Below are positions 6,195 to 7,474 of a DNA stretch of 7,474 bases, one piece after another. The DNA is taken from the NCBI GenBank assembly GCA_007130555.1, contig SLSH01000090.1, positions 1 to 7,474 on the forward strand. The letters are read 5' to 3'. Position 1 is the stretch's first letter. The number at the start of each line of letters is the position of its first letter. Made by a program: the position numbers and the translations under genes. The notes below the pieces were generated by a model that worked only from the letters and a program-made list of their open reading frames with translations, had not been told where the DNA came from and did not search any database. This DNA comes from Bacteroidales bacterium. Lineage in GTDB: Bacteria; Bacteroidota; Bacteroidia; Bacteroidales; ML635J-15.

Positions 6195-7448
6195 TCATAA
6201 TGATTTATCATATTTTTTACATATAGATAATATCATTGTGAAGTACACTAAATATGCAAAAATATTAATTAAAGTGTATAGTAATAAAAATTTATCAATA
6301 GGTAAATATGTAAAAAATAGTAACCCCATAATGAGAATAAAATAACCGATTTGCCAAAAAGCAAGTTTTTTAAGTTTTTCTAAAACCGTAAAACATATAC
6401 TTATGGGAGATACAATAAATTGAATTGCAAATGCGGGAACTAGAAGAGCTGCATAATATCCTGATTCTGTCCATATTGATGAAAAAACAAATCCGAAAAT
6501 ATCTCTCCCGAAAAAGATTATTATCAGCATAAAAGGTATTATTATAACAGATAATAATCCTGCTGTTTTCAGGACATTTTTCGTTAAAGTTTGGTTATTA
6601 TTTACTTTATCGGAAAAATCTTTTAGTAATACCTGCGAAAGAGATACAGTGATTAATGCCAAAGGTACTGATAAAATTTGTTTACTTAAATCATAAAAAC
6701 CGGCATTCTCGGCACTAAAAAATTTATTTATAAAAATTATAGGTAACATCAGACTGGCAGTATTTAATATTGCCGGTAATGCCTGGTATTTAGGGAATCC
6801 TTTATATCTTTTTAAAGATGATTTTATTTTTTTTACCGAAACAACTTTTAATGTAAAGCCTTTTTTTCGTGCCTGATAAATACCTGCAAATACATTTGCC
6901 ACACTTCCCGCTATTTCTCCGATTACTAAACCTGTATTTATTGCAAATACACCAAAACCCGACTGAGTGGTTCCTTCAAATAAGCGTCGGAAAACTTTAT
7001 TTATTGCAATTGGTCTGAAGGATGCCTTTCTTGTAAGCCAGTAGTTAAACATTTGATAAGTACTGAAAAGAAAAGCACTTAATGGAAGAAAATATAACCA
7101 GTAACTATATTGTTTTGGAAAATTTATGAATTCAACTATGGGATTTATAAATATGAGAATAATGATTAATATTGTCAGATTTATAATAAAAGATATAAAT
7201 ATACCTCCCGCAACAATACTGTTTGAATTCCTGTCTTCTCTAGGTAATACTACCGCAAATTCATACCGTAATGTGGATAAAATTACTAATACTCCGACAA
7301 TACTCATATAAACAGCAAAACTTCCGAAAATATCAGGAGAAAAAAGTCGTCTTAATATAAGCTGAAAAACAATTAAAACTATTTGAGCAATTGCTGTCCC
7401 CGATATGAGAGTTGCTACATTTTTGAATATGGGATAATTAAAAAACAT
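6195..7448 (-). CDS. wzx: Wzx-type lipid-linked oligosaccharide flippase (MOP superfamily)
   Basis: Predicted inner-membrane flippase that moves undecaprenyl-linked repeat units from the cytoplasmic to the periplasmic leaflet. It has 417 residues with roughly eleven to twelve hydrophobic segments spread along the chain, as in the polysaccharide-synthesis branch of the MOP superfamily. Recognisable stretches are STLRYEFAVVLPRED (58-72), MFNYWLTRKASFRP (133-146), the loop YKGFPKYQALPAILN (215-229) followed by a hydrophobic segment, and AGFYDLSKQILSVPLALI (249-266); these match the Bacteroidota 'lipopolysaccharide biosynthesis protein' flippases. The gene appears complete: ATG7448 gives the usual short N-terminus before the first membrane segment, and only 26 bases lie upstream in the window. 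It is the first visible gene of the minus-strand run, but the operon may extend beyond the window edge. A 65-bp gap separates it from wzy. Confidence 0.92.
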   Translation of the reverse strand: MFFNYPIFKNVATLISGTAIAQIVLIVFQLILRRLFSPDIFGSFAVYMSIVGVLVILSTLRYEFAVVLPREDRNSNSIVAGGIFISFIINLTILIIILIFINPIVEFINFPKQYSYWLYFLPLSAFLFSTYQMFNYWLTRKASFRPIAINKVFRRLFEGTTQSGFGVFAINTGLVIGEIAGSVANVFAGIYQARKKGFTLKVVSVKKIKSSLKRYKGFPKYQALPAILNTASLMLPIIFINKFFSAENAGFYDLSKQILSVPLALITVSLSQVLLKDFSDKVNNNQTLTKNVLKTAGLLSVIIIPFMLIIIFFGRDIFGFVFSSIWTESGYYAALLVPAFAIQFIVSPISICFTVLEKLKKLAFWQIGYFILIMGLLFFTYLPIDKFLLLYTLINIFAYLVYFTMILSICKKYDKSL

Positions 7449-7474
7449 TACTTTTTCAAAATTATATAGAAATA

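Noticed and set aside
7457..7464. TAATTTTG on the minus strand, a TAnnTTTG match just ahead of wzx
   Set aside because: It ends only 8 bases before the ATG, which would leave almost no leader, and the upstream region is cut off by the window edge. A chance match in AT-rich DNA is more likely.
1..7474. Novel defence system, CRISPR array, insertion sequence or RNA gene
   Set aside because: All long frames are explained by polysaccharide assembly functions; no direct-repeat arrays, transposase motifs, terminal inverted repeats or tRNA/rRNA-like GC-rich segments were seen.

Overview
The window is a strongly AT-rich stretch (roughly 30% G+C by eye) from a bacterial cell-surface polysaccharide locus. 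It most likely comes from a member of the Bacteroidota. Three things point there: none of the six genes has a clear Shine-Dalgarno sequence; two gene fronts carry a TAnnTTTG hexamer-like box of the kind used as the -7 element in that phylum; and the proteins, especially the DUF7033-type deacetylase and the two GT4 enzymes, are of types I know mainly from Bacteroidota O-antigen and capsule loci. The assignment is an inference; no marker gene or RNA gene is present.

Layout: bases 1-113 are a non-coding AT-rich front. A single plus-strand gene (114-1454) encodes a CE4/NodB-fold polysaccharide deacetylase-like protein without a signal peptide. It meets, tail to tail with only 2 bp between stop codons, a five-gene minus-strand run that reads from 7448 down to 1457: a Wzx-type flippase (7448-6195), a Wzy-type repeat-unit polymerase (6129-4876), a GT4 glycosyltransferase (4860-3760), a non-hydrolysing UDP-HexNAc 2-epimerase of the WecB superfamily (3763-2690) and a WbuB-like GT4 glycosyltransferase (2683-1457). 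The last four are tightly packed (gaps of 15 and 6 bp, one ATGA overlap). Only the wzx/wzy gap (65 bp) is large enough for a promoter, and it holds a candidate -7 box. The run probably begins upstream of base 7474.

How the genes fit together: the epimerase would supply a 2-epimeric HexNAc-type nucleotide sugar (ManNAc series, or a 2,3-diacetamido-uronic or deoxy relative). The two GT4 enzymes would add sugars to a lipid-linked repeat unit at the cytoplasmic face. Wzx would flip that unit and Wzy would polymerise it. The deacetylase, lacking an export signal, would most simply act on a cytoplasmic intermediate. The sugar 1-phosphate transferase, Wza/Wzz-type partners, ligase and the rest of the nucleotide-sugar genes are not in the window.

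I found no RNA gene, CRISPR array, mobile element or defence system. The window is a recognisable Wzx/Wzy locus; the most interesting details are the altered metal-site motif of the deacetylase, the non-standard signature of the epimerase, and the 2-bp convergent junction.
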